64,000 nucleotides of DNA. Origin: Coleofasciculus sp. FACHB-T130. Lineage in GTDB: Bacteria > Cyanobacteriota > Cyanobacteriia > Cyanobacteriales > FACHB-T130. The translations under genes were made by a program, and so were the position numbers. Position 1 is the first letter of the stretch, and every line of letters begins with the position of its first letter. Below are positions 1 to 9,152 of this stretch, one piece after another. The notes beneath the pieces were generated by a model, which ran no database searches, had not been told where the DNA came from, and worked only from the letters and a program-made list of their open reading frames with translations. The stretch lies in NCBI RefSeq assembly GCF_014695375.1, contig NZ_JACJOG010000048.1:62001-126000 (forward strand), written 5' to 3'.

Positions 1-297
1 CGCCATGTCTAATTCTTGACTGGACTCGAAATAAACCACATGAAATTGCTGCCGTTCTAACTCGGCTTTCAAGCGAAATAGCTCTGTAGACTTCCCACAG
101 CCGATGTGTCCGGTAAATAGCTGACTGGTGGGATCGTCGGGTGAAATCCGGGCAATGGTTCGCCCCACCGCCTCAATAATTTTGCCACCTCGCACCGCTG
201 AGAAATCGATATAGTAGGGACGATCTTCCGCCCTAGAGAAGATGAGCGTCTTCGCAGGGTTACAAGCCTTATAGAATCTCTCCAAATCCAATTTCAT
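1..297 (-). CDS. AAA-type ATPase, N-terminal part (runs off the window start)
   Basis: Reading leftward from an ATG at 297, the frame stays open to the window edge, giving 99 residues. A Walker A motif (GHIGCGKST) lies near residue 65, preceded by a segment with FSRAEDRPYYIDFSAVRGG and followed by a beta strand (HVVYFESS). This resembles the N-terminus of cyanobacterial AAA/P-loop ATPases of unknown role. Walker B and any C-terminal domain are outside the window, so no function beyond ATP binding can be given. It is divergent from ftsQ and separated from it by a long spacer. Confidence 0.75.
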   Translation of the reverse strand, partial: MKLDLERFYKACNPAKTLIFSRAEDRPYYIDFSAVRGGKIIEAVGRTIARISPDDPTSQLFTGHIGCGKSTELFRLKAELERQQFHVVYFESSQELDMA

Positions 298-983
298 GCC
301 GACCTCTTGAGTATGCAGATCAATCCCTGTACTGATTTTTGTACTGCTAGACAGCTTCCGTTAAAGCGACCCTAGTCGGACTGGAGGGGCGCACCCCTCT
401 TGCACTGAGATAGATACATCCTGGTAGAGTTGAGGGGATTTGAGAGGAATGCTTCGCCCTGAGTCGTATAACCACCGGCTACTTTGCGGCTATAACGCGA
501 TCGCTCTCAGCTTGGTTCTCAGATGCGCTTCGATTCAGGTCGAATTGCGATGATTGCCTCGCCGAATCGTGCCGAGTGAGCCAAAAAGCGATGGAAAAAG
601 CCCAGATTTTGGCGGCGAAGAGCGATCCCCAATTTTAAATTCTTTTTCCGTAGGCTAAACAGAGTTCATAATGACCCGGTCACGTTAATATTTAGACGTT
701 AGAATTTCCCGCTACAGTTCCTGATGAGCCGTACTGAAAAGAGAAAGAGATTCTGTTAACGTCCTGTTAGATGAAATTGCCGAGGGAACCGATCGTGACT
801 TTCTCCCCGGTCAGCGGATTGGCGAGCATAGGGCGATAGCCCCGTCAGGAGGGGATAGTCGGAACTCCCAAGCGCTCTGTTTAAGTTAAAGAAGGACGCG
901 CCTAAACTTACGGCGAACCACCATCAAGCTGTGTTGAGTGCAGTCTACCTCAAGCACCACAAACTCCCGATTGAGAAGTTAGG
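298..983. other. 686-base spacer upstream of ftsQ, no gene recognised
   Basis: Only very short open frames are present (about 20 codons). The part nearest ftsQ contains an imperfect stem, GTGTTGAG pairing with CTCAAGCAC (about 931-958), and could be a long 5' leader. No tRNA, 6S RNA or known riboswitch core was recognised. In many cyanobacteria murC-murB lie just before ftsQ; they are absent here. Confidence 0.4.
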
Positions 984-1853
984 ATGACAAGCATCGCATC
1001 AGTATCACAAACCGAATTGAGCCAACGGCGTCAAAAACTACGTCGCCAACGACGGATAAAATCTTTTCAAGCGATGTGGCGAGCGATCTTCGTCGCCGGT
1101 TTAGCAGGCAGTTTAGTTTGGGTGACAACTTTACCTGCTTGGGTAATCCGCAAACCCGATCAAATTGCGATTGAGGGCAATAAAACGCTTTCAATCCAAG
1201 CGATTCGGTCGCTGCTGCCTCTATCTTACCCTCAGTATTTGCTGCGGCTACAGCCGCAAATCATCGCCGATAAGTTGGAATTACAACCTGCCATCAAGGA
1301 AGCTACCGTTACCCGGCAAATGTTGCCGCCAGGACTCACCGTACAAGTTACGGAACGACAGCCAGTCGCGATCGCCCTCCGCACGCGCACGCGCCAGACT
1401 CCTGCTTCCAGCCAAACCTCCTCAAATAGCAAAACGCGATCGCAGCCGGTATTGGGATTGTTGGACGAACAAGGCGTCTGGATGCCCTTAGAAAGCTACA
1501 CCGAGCTAGAGCGCACCATTCCCTTGCCGACCTTAAAAATCATTGGCTATCGGGATGAATATCGCCCCTACTGGTCGGCACTTTACCAAGCCGTTAGCCG
1601 CAGTCCGGTCAAAGTATTTGAAATTGATTGGCAAAACCCAGCCAATTTAATTCTGAAAACCGAGCAAGGATGGGTACATTGTGGTGCTTACACTTCTCGG
1701 TTTGCCTATCAGCTCACCGTCCTCGATCGAATGCGAGATTTGCCAGCACATTTTTCAACCAGCGAAATTGCCTATATTGACCTCAAAAACCCCGAATCCC
1801 CAGCAATTCAAATGAAAAAAGGCAACCCTTCCAAAAAAACCAAAACCTTATAA
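984..1853 (+). CDS. ftsQ: Cell division protein FtsQ (DivIB family)
   Basis: The 289-residue protein has a basic cytoplasmic N-terminus (about residues 1-34, rich in R/Q/K), one membrane segment at about 35-52, and a POTRA-like region beginning at about 55-60 (IRKPDQIAIEGNKTLSIQAIRSLLP). This is the FtsQ/DivIB layout: a bitopic protein that bridges early and late divisome parts at the septum, with its bulk in the periplasm. It lies directly upstream of ftsZ in the same direction, the usual cyanobacterial order. ATG start at 984. A lysine-rich tail ends the protein. Family and role are known from homologues; the sequence is divergent, as is normal for FtsQ. Confidence 0.9.
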   Translation: MTSIASVSQTELSQRRQKLRRQRRIKSFQAMWRAIFVAGLAGSLVWVTTLPAWVIRKPDQIAIEGNKTLSIQAIRSLLPLSYPQYLLRLQPQIIADKLELQPAIKEATVTRQMLPPGLTVQVTERQPVAIALRTRTRQTPASSQTSSNSKTRSQPVLGLLDEQGVWMPLESYTELERTIPLPTLKIIGYRDEYRPYWSALYQAVSRSPVKVFEIDWQNPANLILKTEQGWVHCGAYTSRFAYQLTVLDRMRDLPAHFSTSEIAYIDLKNPESPAIQMKKGNPSKKTKTL

Positions 1854-2041
1854 GCTTGGAAGGAACGCGAGTTCTGGCTTTAGGCAGAAGGCGTCTTTTG
1901 AGCTAAATTCATTCTTCATCCTGCCAAGAGCGCATCTACTTTACGAATATCCTTCATCTTTTAGTAGGATCAGCCTTCAGACAGTTGACTCCAGACCTCT
2001 TCAAGAACGTCAATGCACTATGACTCTCATTGGTTTTAAGG

Positions 2042-2087
2042 GTCAACTTACCCTATAGTTGACTCATATCGCTACCTAAACTAAAAA
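2042..2087 (+). promoter_or_regulatory. Candidate ftsZ promoter with overlapping palindrome
   Basis: TTGACT (2059-2064), 17 bases, then TAAAAA (2082-2087) fits a sigma70-type -35/-10 pair. An inverted repeat GTCAACT-N8-AGTTGAC (2042-2063) overlaps the -35 element, and another AGTTGAC half-site lies at 1983-1989. The arrangement suggests a regulator binding site. The start point is inferred. Confidence 0.45.
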
Positions 2088-2113
2088 GTTGTTTATTGAC
2101 CCTTTCTATTGCA

Positions 2114-3394
2114 ATGACGCTCAATAGTAAACCAGGGCTTGCCCACCAAAACTCAAATCCCTCAGGGAACGCAGGTCGTTCACCCGCAGTGGACGGCGCG
2201 AATCCTTTTAATAACACCGTGTTACATTTAGGCCATAATCACGATGCTAACGGAACACCCAGGGAAGAATCTAGGAGTGACAACATCGTGCTAGGTAGCG
2301 TCGCCAAAATTAAAGTCATTGGTGTTGGTGGGGGTGGGGGCAATGCGGTGAACCGCATGATTGCCAGTGATGTCAGCGGCGTAGAGTTTTGGTCAATCAA
2401 TACTGATGCCCAATCGCTGTCTCACTCCTCAGCTGCTAAACGCTTGCAAATGGGACAGAAGTTAACGCGAGGTTTAGGTGCTGGAGGTAATCCTGCCATT
2501 GGTCAAAAGGCAGCGGAAGAATCGCGCGACGAGATCGCTCATGCCTTAGAAAATACCGATCTCGTATTTATTACCGCTGGGATGGGAGGCGGTACGGGTA
2601 CGGGTGCAGCCCCGATTGTGGCAGAAGTTGCCAAAGAAATGGGAGCCTTAACGGTGGGTGTTGTCACTCGTCCTTTCACCTTTGAGGGACGCCGTCGCAC
2701 TTCTCAGGCAGATGAAGGCATTGCCGCTTTGCAGGGTCGGGTAGATACGCTCATCGTCATCCCTAACGATAAGCTGCTGGCAGTGATTCCAGAAACCATG
2801 CCCGTTCAAGATGCCTTTCGCGTCGCCGATGATATCCTGCGTCAAGGTGTGCAAGGGATATCGGATATTATTACGATTCCCGGACTGGTCAATGTGGACT
2901 TTGCTGATGTCCGAGCCGTGATGGCAGATGCGGGATCGGCAATGATGGGGATTGGTGTGGGTTCTGGGAAATCGAGAGCCAGAGAAGCCGCCGTCGCCGC
3001 AATTTCCTCACCTTTGCTAGAGTCTTCGATTGAAGGAGCCAGAGGGGTGGTCTTTAACATTACCGGCGGTAGCGACCTGACGCTGCACGAAGTGAATGCC
3101 GCAGCCGAAACAATCTATGAAGTGGTCGATCCGAATGCGAATATCATTTTCGGGGCAGTGATTGATGACCGGATGCAAGGTGAGGTAAGAATTACCGTCA
3201 TTGCGACTGGATTTAGCGGGGAAACTCAGTCTACACCGGCGGCGAGGGAGGCACGCACTTCTAGACAGCCACAGCGACCCATTGCACCGTCACCCGTTCC
3301 TCCTTCTACCCCCACGTTTGAGCCTAAACCTCAACAACAAGGTGGAGGATTGGATATTCCGGAATTTCTCCAAAGACGGCGTCCGCAACGCTAG
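2114..3394 (+). CDS. ftsZ: Cell division protein FtsZ
   Basis: FtsZ is the tubulin-like GTPase that forms the division ring. The nucleotide-binding glycine run ([15 protein letters not shown]), the tubulin signature ([10 protein letters not shown]), the T7-loop region ([11 protein letters not shown]) and a conserved C-terminal tail ([11 protein letters not shown]) are all present. A variable N-terminal extension of about 60 residues and a proline-rich linker before the tail are typical of cyanobacterial FtsZ. I chose the ATG at 2114, which gives 426 residues and the usual N-terminus MTL; an in-frame TTG at 2096 would add six residues. No clear ribosome binding site precedes it. Confidence 0.98.
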   Translation: MTLNSKPGLAHQNSNPSGNAGRSPAVDGANPFNNTVLHLGHNHDANGTPREESRSDNIVLGSVAKIKVIGVGGGGGNAVNRMIASDVSGVEFWSINTDAQSLSHSSAAKRLQMGQKLTRGLGAGGNPAIGQKAAEESRDEIAHALENTDLVFITAGMGGGTGTGAAPIVAEVAKEMGALTVGVVTRPFTFEGRRRTSQADEGIAALQGRVDTLIVIPNDKLLAVIPETMPVQDAFRVADDILRQGVQGISDIITIPGLVNVDFADVRAVMADAGSAMMGIGVGSGKSRAREAAVAAISSPLLESSIEGARGVVFNITGGSDLTLHEVNAAAETIYEVVDPNANIIFGAVIDDRMQGEVRITVIATGFSGETQSTPAAREARTSRQPQRPIAPSPVPPSTPTFEPKPQQQGGGLDIPEFLQRRRPQR

Positions 3395-3397
3395 AAG

Positions 3398-3441
3398 AAT
3401 TAAAAATTAAAAATGGAACATTTCCTTTTTAATTTTTAATT
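3398..3441. terminator. AT-rich hairpin after ftsZ
   Basis: A left arm rich in AATTAAAAA followed by GGA pairs with TCC followed by TTTTTAATTTTTAATT; one base is bulged. It starts four bases after the ftsZ stop codon and can end transcription from both strands (ftsZ and the small gene on the opposite strand). Confidence 0.65.
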
Positions 3442-3610
3442 GATGCGTGGGCAATCCAGCCTTAGTTAGCAGGGTGCGAAATTCTTCTAAACTTCCACGA
3501 AGCCGATTGAATTCGGTAGAAGTTCCGAATTCAATGATGACCTGTCCCAAAAGTGGGAAGACTTGACTGATTACGGGAGCGATCGCTACATCCATGCTCT
3601 CACGCCGCAC
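3407..3610 (-). CDS. Small hypothetical protein (67 aa)
   Basis: I do not recognise this protein. The case for a gene is the start: GTG at 3610 has a strong Shine-Dalgarno AGGAGG (3619-3624 on this strand) at an 8-base spacing. The sequence is protein-like, with a hydrophobic stretch (VISQVFPLLGQVII) and a mixed helix (EFNRLRGSLEEFRTLL). The last 10-12 codons run into the hairpin that follows ftsZ, so the natural end may have been replaced or the gene may share its 3' end with the terminator. It is convergent with ftsZ. Confidence 0.5.
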   Translation of the reverse strand: MRRESMDVAIAPVISQVFPLLGQVIIEFGTSTEFNRLRGSLEEFRTLLTKAGLPTHQLKIKKEMFHF

Positions 3611-3899
3611 GAATTTCCCCTCCTAAACTGGAAATTAGTGCGGCTCATCGTATATTTCCTCTAATTAGGTCTTTAGGCACATAACTCAGTTCTACTCGCT
3701 TCTCAAGGGCAGCATTGCAATAATTTGCCGATTTGTCGGCAAATTGTAAATTGAGCAGTACCCGATTTGCAGCGATTTGTAAAATCTAATCATTCAACTC
3801 AATTTAGATTGGGATTGGTTTCATGAAAATTTAGAGTAAAAGTAATTGTTAGTAGTCCTTAATTTGCGGGTATTAACTAATTACCCATTCCTCATTCCT

Positions 3900-4727
3900 A
3901 TGACCGTTAAAAACCCTTCAAGCGTACCTGTTGCTCTCACAATTGCCGGTTCAGATAGCGGCGGCGGTGCTGGCATTCAGGCCGATTTACGGACATTTGC
4001 CTTTCACTGCGTTCACGGCACCAGTGCCATTACTTGCGTGACAGCGCAGAATACGCTGGGAGTCACGCGGGTGGATGCTTTACCGACAGCAGCAATTGTC
4101 GCCCAGATTGAGGCTGTGGTGACGGATATTGGCGTCCAAGCAGCGAAAACGGGGATGTTGCTGAATGGGGAGATTATTGCGGCTGTAGCGCAAGCTGTGG
4201 AAGGTTTCAAACTGGACAAATTAGTCGTCGATCCCGTCATGGTATCGCGCACGGGTGCCCAGCTGATTGACAATAACGCTGTGGCAACGTTGCGGGATGT
4301 CTTAATCCCCAAAGCAGCGATTGTGACCCCCAACCGCTACGAAGCTCAATTACTGAGCGGATTGCCGATTCATAACTTGGATGATATGCGCTCTGCTGCC
4401 CAACGGATTTATCATTTGGGAGGTGGTGCGGCTGTATTAGTGAAAGGAGGCGGAATGGAGGGGAATCTACGCGGCATCGATATCTGGTTCGATGGGCACC
4501 ATCTGGAAACCTTGAAAACCGCAACCGTAGAGACGACCAATACTCACGGCACAGGGTGTACGCTCAGTAGCGCGATCGCGGCTAATCTAGCCTTGGGCAA
4601 AGATCGGTGGTCTGCGGTTCAAAAAGCCAAAGATTATGTCACCACTGCTCTAAAATACGCTTTAGCCATTGGTCAGGGTCAAGGGCCAGTGGGACACTTT
4701 TTTCCCCTCCTACAATCGGAGAATTAA
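3900..4727 (+). CDS. thiD: Hydroxymethylpyrimidine/phosphomethylpyrimidine kinase
   Basis: ThiD phosphorylates 4-amino-5-hydroxymethyl-2-methylpyrimidine twice to give the pyrophosphate used in thiamine synthesis. The ribokinase-like fold is marked by GSDSGGGAGIQADLRTF at the N-terminus and NTHGTGCTLSSAIAANL near the C-terminus, the latter holding the anion-hole Gly-Thr-Gly and the family cysteine. The ATG at 3900 gives 275 residues, normal for ThiD; the upstream in-frame TTG would add an 18-residue extension that does not look conserved. No thi riboswitch was recognised upstream. A 13-base direct repeat (ACAATCGGAGAAT, 4712 and 4729) spans its stop codon. Confidence 0.96.
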   Translation: MTVKNPSSVPVALTIAGSDSGGGAGIQADLRTFAFHCVHGTSAITCVTAQNTLGVTRVDALPTAAIVAQIEAVVTDIGVQAAKTGMLLNGEIIAAVAQAVEGFKLDKLVVDPVMVSRTGAQLIDNNAVATLRDVLIPKAAIVTPNRYEAQLLSGLPIHNLDDMRSAAQRIYHLGGGAAVLVKGGGMEGNLRGIDIWFDGHHLETLKTATVETTNTHGTGCTLSSAIAANLALGKDRWSAVQKAKDYVTTALKYALAIGQGQGPVGHFFPLLQSEN

Positions 4728-4880
4728 AACAATCGGAGAATACAAAGGTTATAGCAATGACACCGTAAAGATCGATTGGGGCACATTCCTAGTTGATTAA
4801 ATAGCAAATTTGTTAAAAAATGGCTGTCAGAGTCGCCTCACTTTCCATTATTGTTGCCTTACCAAACTTAAACTAAATCC

Positions 4881-5510
4881 ATGATGTCTAATCCCTCGAC
4901 CCGCTCGCCAATGCAAAATGCTTATATTTCTGAGCAGACTCCCCAAAGCCCAATGAATACCTACCGTCCCTCAGTGCCAATTTCGGTTTACAAAGAACTC
5001 TCAGCAGAGTTACAAACAGCGCAAGCGATGCTGGACTCGCTGAATTCCCAAAATCAGCAGTTAGCCAAAGAAAATCAACAGCTGCGCCAAGAAATCGAAA
5101 AAGTTGTTCAGTCAGCTTTGCACGCACAACAGGTAGTAACTTCGTTTCCCTCCGGGGGTCGAGTTGAAGTTCCCCCTCCCCCCATTGAACCGGAAATTCG
5201 GACTGGATCAAACGCAACACCTAAGCGGCGTCCTCCGCAGCCTCCTCGTCCTCCTCGTTCGGCTGCGATCGCTCCGCCAGTGGAAGTTCTACCTCCTTCC
5301 CCTCCCAAAGCGGAACCAGCACCATTACCTGATTTTTCAGAAAGCTTGGTAATCGAACAAGAAGAAGGTCGGTATCGTCGCCCAACTCAGCCAGAGCGTT
5401 CCGCAGATGTGAGTGGCTGGTGGTTAATCATCGTCATCTTTTTGATTGTGGCGACAGCGTTTGGCACTGGCTTTTTGATTGTGCGTCCGCTTTTGAATAA
5501 TAGTCGTTGA
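4881..5510 (+). CDS. Coiled-coil, proline-rich, tail-anchored membrane protein
   Basis: No named family is recognised. The 209 residues divide into a polar N-terminus, a coiled coil at about 35-80 (LQTAQAMLDSLNSQNQQLAKE), a proline-rich middle (about 95-155) and one C-terminal membrane helix (about 180-202, WWLIIVIFLIVATAFGTGF) with only a few residues after it. The layout suggests a tail-anchored or bitopic protein with a large cytoplasmic part that may serve as a scaffold. It lies upstream of glnB but a 354-base spacer with its own promoter separates them. Function unknown. Confidence 0.75.
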   Translation: MMSNPSTRSPMQNAYISEQTPQSPMNTYRPSVPISVYKELSAELQTAQAMLDSLNSQNQQLAKENQQLRQEIEKVVQSALHAQQVVTSFPSGGRVEVPPPPIEPEIRTGSNATPKRRPPQPPRPPRSAAIAPPVEVLPPSPPKAEPAPLPDFSESLVIEQEEGRYRRPTQPERSADVSGWWLIIVIFLIVATAFGTGFLIVRPLLNNSR

Positions 5511-5739
5511 GCTTGCTGGTTGACGGCTGAAAGATTAACTCTGCTAGGAGTCGGAAGAACCGGGTGCATCTGCCTGGAACAACCGCTTTGATACAAATGG
5601 GGAAAATATTGCTAAACCCGCGCATCTTCACTGTACTGTCTAGTCAACGATGTCTAGTTAACGAGTCAGCGATATCTAGAGAAACCCCTTAGTTAGGGTT
5701 GGCACAATGGATGCCTCTGGTAGGAGTGAAGAGCAATAT

Positions 5740-5782
5740 GTATCATATAATACAAAAATCTTTGTTTGAGCAGTGATAAAAC
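5740..5782 (+). promoter_or_regulatory. NtcA-activated promoter of glnB
   Basis: GTATCATATAATAC at 5740-5753 is a perfect GTA-N8-TAC NtcA box. After 23 bases comes TAAAAC (5777-5782), close to the TA-N3-T -10 element, at the spacing expected for class II NtcA promoters. NtcA, the global nitrogen regulator, is known to activate glnB in cyanobacteria. Confidence 0.8.
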
Positions 5783-5852
5783 ATAGCCGCCGCTTTACGA
5801 GTACCTTTGGTTGTACAAATTGATTGTACAGATCAAATCCAGAACGAACTGA

Positions 5853-6203
<351 letters not shown>

Positions 6204-6207
6204 GTCA

Positions 6208-6235
6208 GGACTGAGGACTGAGGACTGAGGAGTGA
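6208..6235. repeat. Heptamer tandem repeat (GGACTGA)
   Basis: Three perfect copies of GGACTGA and a fourth variant (GGAGTGA) stand in tandem just after the glnB stop codon. They resemble the short tandemly repeated repetitive (STRR) heptamers of filamentous cyanobacteria. Confidence 0.7.
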
Positions 6236-6270
6236 GTCATCAAGGTTAGAAGTCAGGAGTCATTAAAAAT

Positions 6271-6312
6271 CAGAAATTAGAATTTTTGGCGATCGCAAAA
6301 TTCTGATTTCTG
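6271..6312. terminator. Bidirectional hairpin between glnB and rdgB, with HIP1 in the loop
   Basis: A 16-base arm, CAGAAATTAGAATTTT (6271-6286), pairs with AAAATTCTGATTTCTG (6297-6312) with one mismatch (a G-U pair on one strand). The 10-base loop contains GGCGATCGC. Position between convergent genes suggests a shared terminator. Confidence 0.65.
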
Positions 6313-6337
6313 GTTACTGGATTTCTAACTTCTGGAC

Positions 6338-6919
6338 TCAACCCTCAGTCTTTAAAGTCTGTAGCTGGGGTAAGAGAATTTTAAAAGCTTGACCGCGATG
6401 GCTCCACTGACGCTTCAACTCAGGAGTCATTTCCGCAAAGGTCATTTGCTCTTTAGGAACGTAAAAAATCGGATCGTAGCCGAATCCTCCCGTACCGCGA
6501 GGGGCGTGGAGAATTTCGCCACGGCAAACTCCTTCGCCTTGCAGGGCGATCGCACCATCGGGACGAGCGATCGCGATCGCACACACAAATTGGGCTTCCC
6601 GATTCAGTTCGTTGCCGAGTTCATTCAACAGGCGTTCAATTCGATCGGGGTCGGTTTTGCCGTAACGAGCGGAATAAATACCGGGTGCGCCCTCTAAGGC
6701 GTCTACTTCCAAGCCAGAATCATCTGCGATCGCCCACTCTCCAGTCGCCTCTGCCACCTGGGATGCCTTCAGACAAGCGTTAGCCATGAAGGTGTCACCC
6801 GATTCCTCAATCTCCAGTTCCTCTGGCTTCAGGGTCAATTCCCAGCCAAATCCGCTTAAATACTTCTGCATCTCTCGCAGCTTGCCTGGATTTCCCGTAG
6901 CGACTACCAACACAGTCAT
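6338..6919 (-). CDS. rdgB: XTP/dITP diphosphatase (HAM1/RdgB)
   Basis: This housekeeping enzyme hydrolyses non-canonical purine nucleoside triphosphates (XTP, dITP) to monophosphates so that they are not built into nucleic acids. Diagnostic motifs are in order: ATGNPGKLREM (substrate loop), SGDTFMANACLKA, ADDSGLEVDAL (catalytic Asp), GFGYDPIF and SHRGQAF. The ATG at 6919 gives 193 residues, the usual length, with the motif right at the N-terminus; the longer frame to 6952 adds 11 residues that are not conserved. Convergent with glnB. Confidence 0.95.
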   Translation of the reverse strand: MTVLVVATGNPGKLREMQKYLSGFGWELTLKPEELEIEESGDTFMANACLKASQVAEATGEWAIADDSGLEVDALEGAPGIYSARYGKTDPDRIERLLNELGNELNREAQFVCAIAIARPDGAIALQGEGVCRGEILHAPRGTGGFGYDPIFYVPKEQMTFAEMTPELKRQWSHRGQAFKILLPQLQTLKTEG

Positions 6920-7182
6920 CGCGATCGCTCCCTTGCTGGAATAAATACACACCTACACGATTATAGAAACCTGTTTTTGCAGAAGTTAACTTCTTTGCGT
7001 GCGATCGCTATCTGAAACTTCTAAAAAATCACCCATTCGGGTGAACCAAACAGCGGAACTAACTCGCAGGATAGCAGCGTCAAGCTTCTTATCTGCTATA
7101 TCGCATTGGACGAGCGTTGGAGTGCCGCTCGTCTCCACAAACACGCTCTCCGCTTGCAAAAAAAAATCTATTTGAGGTTTCT

Positions 7183-8643
7183 ATGAGACAGATTTTCAAA
7201 AATCACTCCAAACCCGTAAACTCTGGTAAAACAGTTCACCAATCCGATCGGGTTTTTGCAGTTTTAGTTCTAACTGGCATCTTGTCTTTAGGCGCAGGTC
7301 TGACACTGTTACAAACCGCATTTGCTGCCCCAGCCGGACTTTCTGAGTCTATCACCAGACTGGTTAAGGTTAAAGACCAGAAAGTGGGGCAAAATCTTGA
7401 CCGTAAGCAAGCTAATCGCTTACCGCCTCGAATTGCTAACGCTGTTCGTCAAGATTTGTCGCGTCAAACTGGCATCGCTCCGGGAAAGCTCAAGATTACT
7501 CAGTTTAGCCAGGAAACTTGGCCTGATGGCTGTTTAGGACTTCCGAAATCGGGTGAATTTTGTACTCAAGCATTAGTTCCCGGTTGGCGTGTTGTCGTGT
7601 CTAGCAATAACAAAACTTGGGTCTATCGCACCAATTCTACAGGGCAAGTTTTACGTCAAGAAAAGTCGAATACTCCTGGCAGTAACATCCCAGGAAACTT
7701 CCCCAAATCTGTTGCCAATGCTGTGATTTCTGATGCCTCCACGCAGCTGGGTTTGCCGGTAAACCAGATTCGCGTCGTCCAGGCCGAACAGAAGACTTGG
7801 CCTGATGCGTGTCTAGGGATTTACGCACCTGATATTTTGTGTGCGCCAGCGACAGTAGAAGGGTGGCAGGTGACGGTAGAAGCAAGCGGAAAACGCTTGG
7901 TCTATCGCACGAATGCAGCTGGTTCTGTAGTGAAGGTGGATCAACTCGCGAGTTTGCCGAATTCCGTTCGAGATGCAGTCTTAAGGGAAGCTTCCAGACA
8001 GTTCAAAGTGCCCACTACCGAACTCAGCATCGTTCAAGCTCAACAGTACAATTGGGATAGCTGTCTGGGTTTGGGCGGTATTAACGAGAGTTGTCTTACT
8101 AATGCAATACCTGGGTGGCAGGTAACTGTACAAAGCAAGCTACAACTGTTGGTTTATCACACCAACAGCGATGGTTCCATTATTAAGTTCAATCAAGCAG
8201 CAAGTAAACTAAGCGATGCTGGCATCCTCAAGCCAATGCCAATCCCGACTAGCGAACTACCACCATCCTTAGATAAAAATGTGGTGTTTCGAGCGATCGC
8301 CAGTGGCGGTTTTACTGGCAGAACCTACGAAACTGTTTTATTGAATGACGGAAGCTTGATGCGGGTTCGCATCGGCGATGCTAATGACTCCGAACGTAGC
8401 GTTCTCCGCATTCCTGTGCAACAGGTACGACAGTTTCAGCAAATGCTAGAACGGCAGCAATTTGCCCAATTTAAGAACCTAAGCTACCCAGCACCCAGCG
8501 GTGCTGCCGATCACATCACCTACACCCTTAGCAGCCGCAAAGGTACAGTTCGCTACACCGAGATTAATCAAGGGAGTTTACCTGCACCTTTAGAGAAGGT
8601 GATCCAAACCTGGAATCAGCTTGGCAGCAGCGCCCAAAGATAA
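7183..8643 (+). CDS. Secreted protein with three tandem Cys-containing repeats
   Basis: No named function is recognised. From ATG 7183 the protein has 486 residues: an N-terminal hydrophobic segment ending in AFAA (probable signal peptide, about 25-48), then three repeats of roughly 80 residues with the pattern LP..(V/I)..AV..(D/E)....PV..L.IVQ..Q.TW.D.CLGL....C......PGW.V.V......VYRTN. Each repeat has two cysteines that could pair in the periplasm. A different C-terminal domain (about 375-486; ASGGFTGRTYETVLLNDGSLMRVR) follows. The same repeat unit occurs in other cyanobacterial secreted proteins. An upstream in-frame ATG at 7117 would bury the signal peptide and was not used. Confidence 0.8.
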   Translation: MRQIFKNHSKPVNSGKTVHQSDRVFAVLVLTGILSLGAGLTLLQTAFAAPAGLSESITRLVKVKDQKVGQNLDRKQANRLPPRIANAVRQDLSRQTGIAPGKLKITQFSQETWPDGCLGLPKSGEFCTQALVPGWRVVVSSNNKTWVYRTNSTGQVLRQEKSNTPGSNIPGNFPKSVANAVISDASTQLGLPVNQIRVVQAEQKTWPDACLGIYAPDILCAPATVEGWQVTVEASGKRLVYRTNAAGSVVKVDQLASLPNSVRDAVLREASRQFKVPTTELSIVQAQQYNWDSCLGLGGINESCLTNAIPGWQVTVQSKLQLLVYHTNSDGSIIKFNQAASKLSDAGILKPMPIPTSELPPSLDKNVVFRAIASGGFTGRTYETVLLNDGSLMRVRIGDANDSERSVLRIPVQQVRQFQQMLERQQFAQFKNLSYPAPSGAADHITYTLSSRKGTVRYTEINQGSLPAPLEKVIQTWNQLGSSAQR

Positions 8644-8674
8644 GATCGGGCAGAATCTAGATACTCTCATTCTT

Positions 8675-8723
8675 AGCCAATAGGGAAAGCAGCCCCAGTC
8701 TGGGGCTGCTTTCCCTATTGGCT
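8675..8723. terminator. Perfect 23-base-pair hairpin
   Basis: AGCCAATAGGGAAAGCAGCC continues to CCA at 8697, then a 3-base loop (GTC), then the exact reverse complement to 8723. No T-run follows, so it is either a factor-assisted terminator or a mobile palindromic repeat. It lies 31 bases after the secreted repeat-protein gene. Confidence 0.7.
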
Positions 8724-9152
8724 GATATCTTGCCAGTGAAGCAACTGAATAACACAGGGATTGCTGTTTGGCGATCGCTAAACAATTCCGACTACCGATC
8801 CTTGAGGAAGGTGTTTTGGCGATCGCTACGACTTTTCAAGGGTTTCAAGAGTTTTAGAGAGTCTTGCCAATCGGTATTTTTGCAAAAGCTCCCCTGAGCG
8901 TACTTCACACCCAACAATGAAAGTCTCTGTAGTTTTGCCTAGTCCGCGCGATCGCGCCTTTGCGCTAACAGCACGTTAAAGTCAGCTCTAATGAAGTGTG
9001 ATTTGGGTCTAAACTAAGAGTCGAGCCGCTTTCCGAAAAAGGATTTGACAGAATTTCACACTTGATTATTTATCTTTCATACTTTTTACTTTGTAATTTC
9101 TGCTTTTTTGGGCATCCTGAAAATAGACATGAATTTTTTTAGGCTAGCGACT
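8724..9152. other. 430-base spacer, no gene seen
   Basis: It contains two HIP1-type sites (near 8770 and 8818) and AT-rich DNA before the next gene. No open frame, RNA gene or clear promoter could be supported. Confidence 0.4.

Noticed and set aside
298-983. Structured RNA (6S, tmRNA, riboswitch) upstream of ftsQ
   Set aside because: Only a weak stem is visible and none of the conserved cores I know could be found.
5801-5832. GTAC...GTAC motifs upstream of glnB as further NtcA boxes
   Set aside because: GTA and TAC are 10 and 11 bases apart, not 8; the site at 5740 fits instead.
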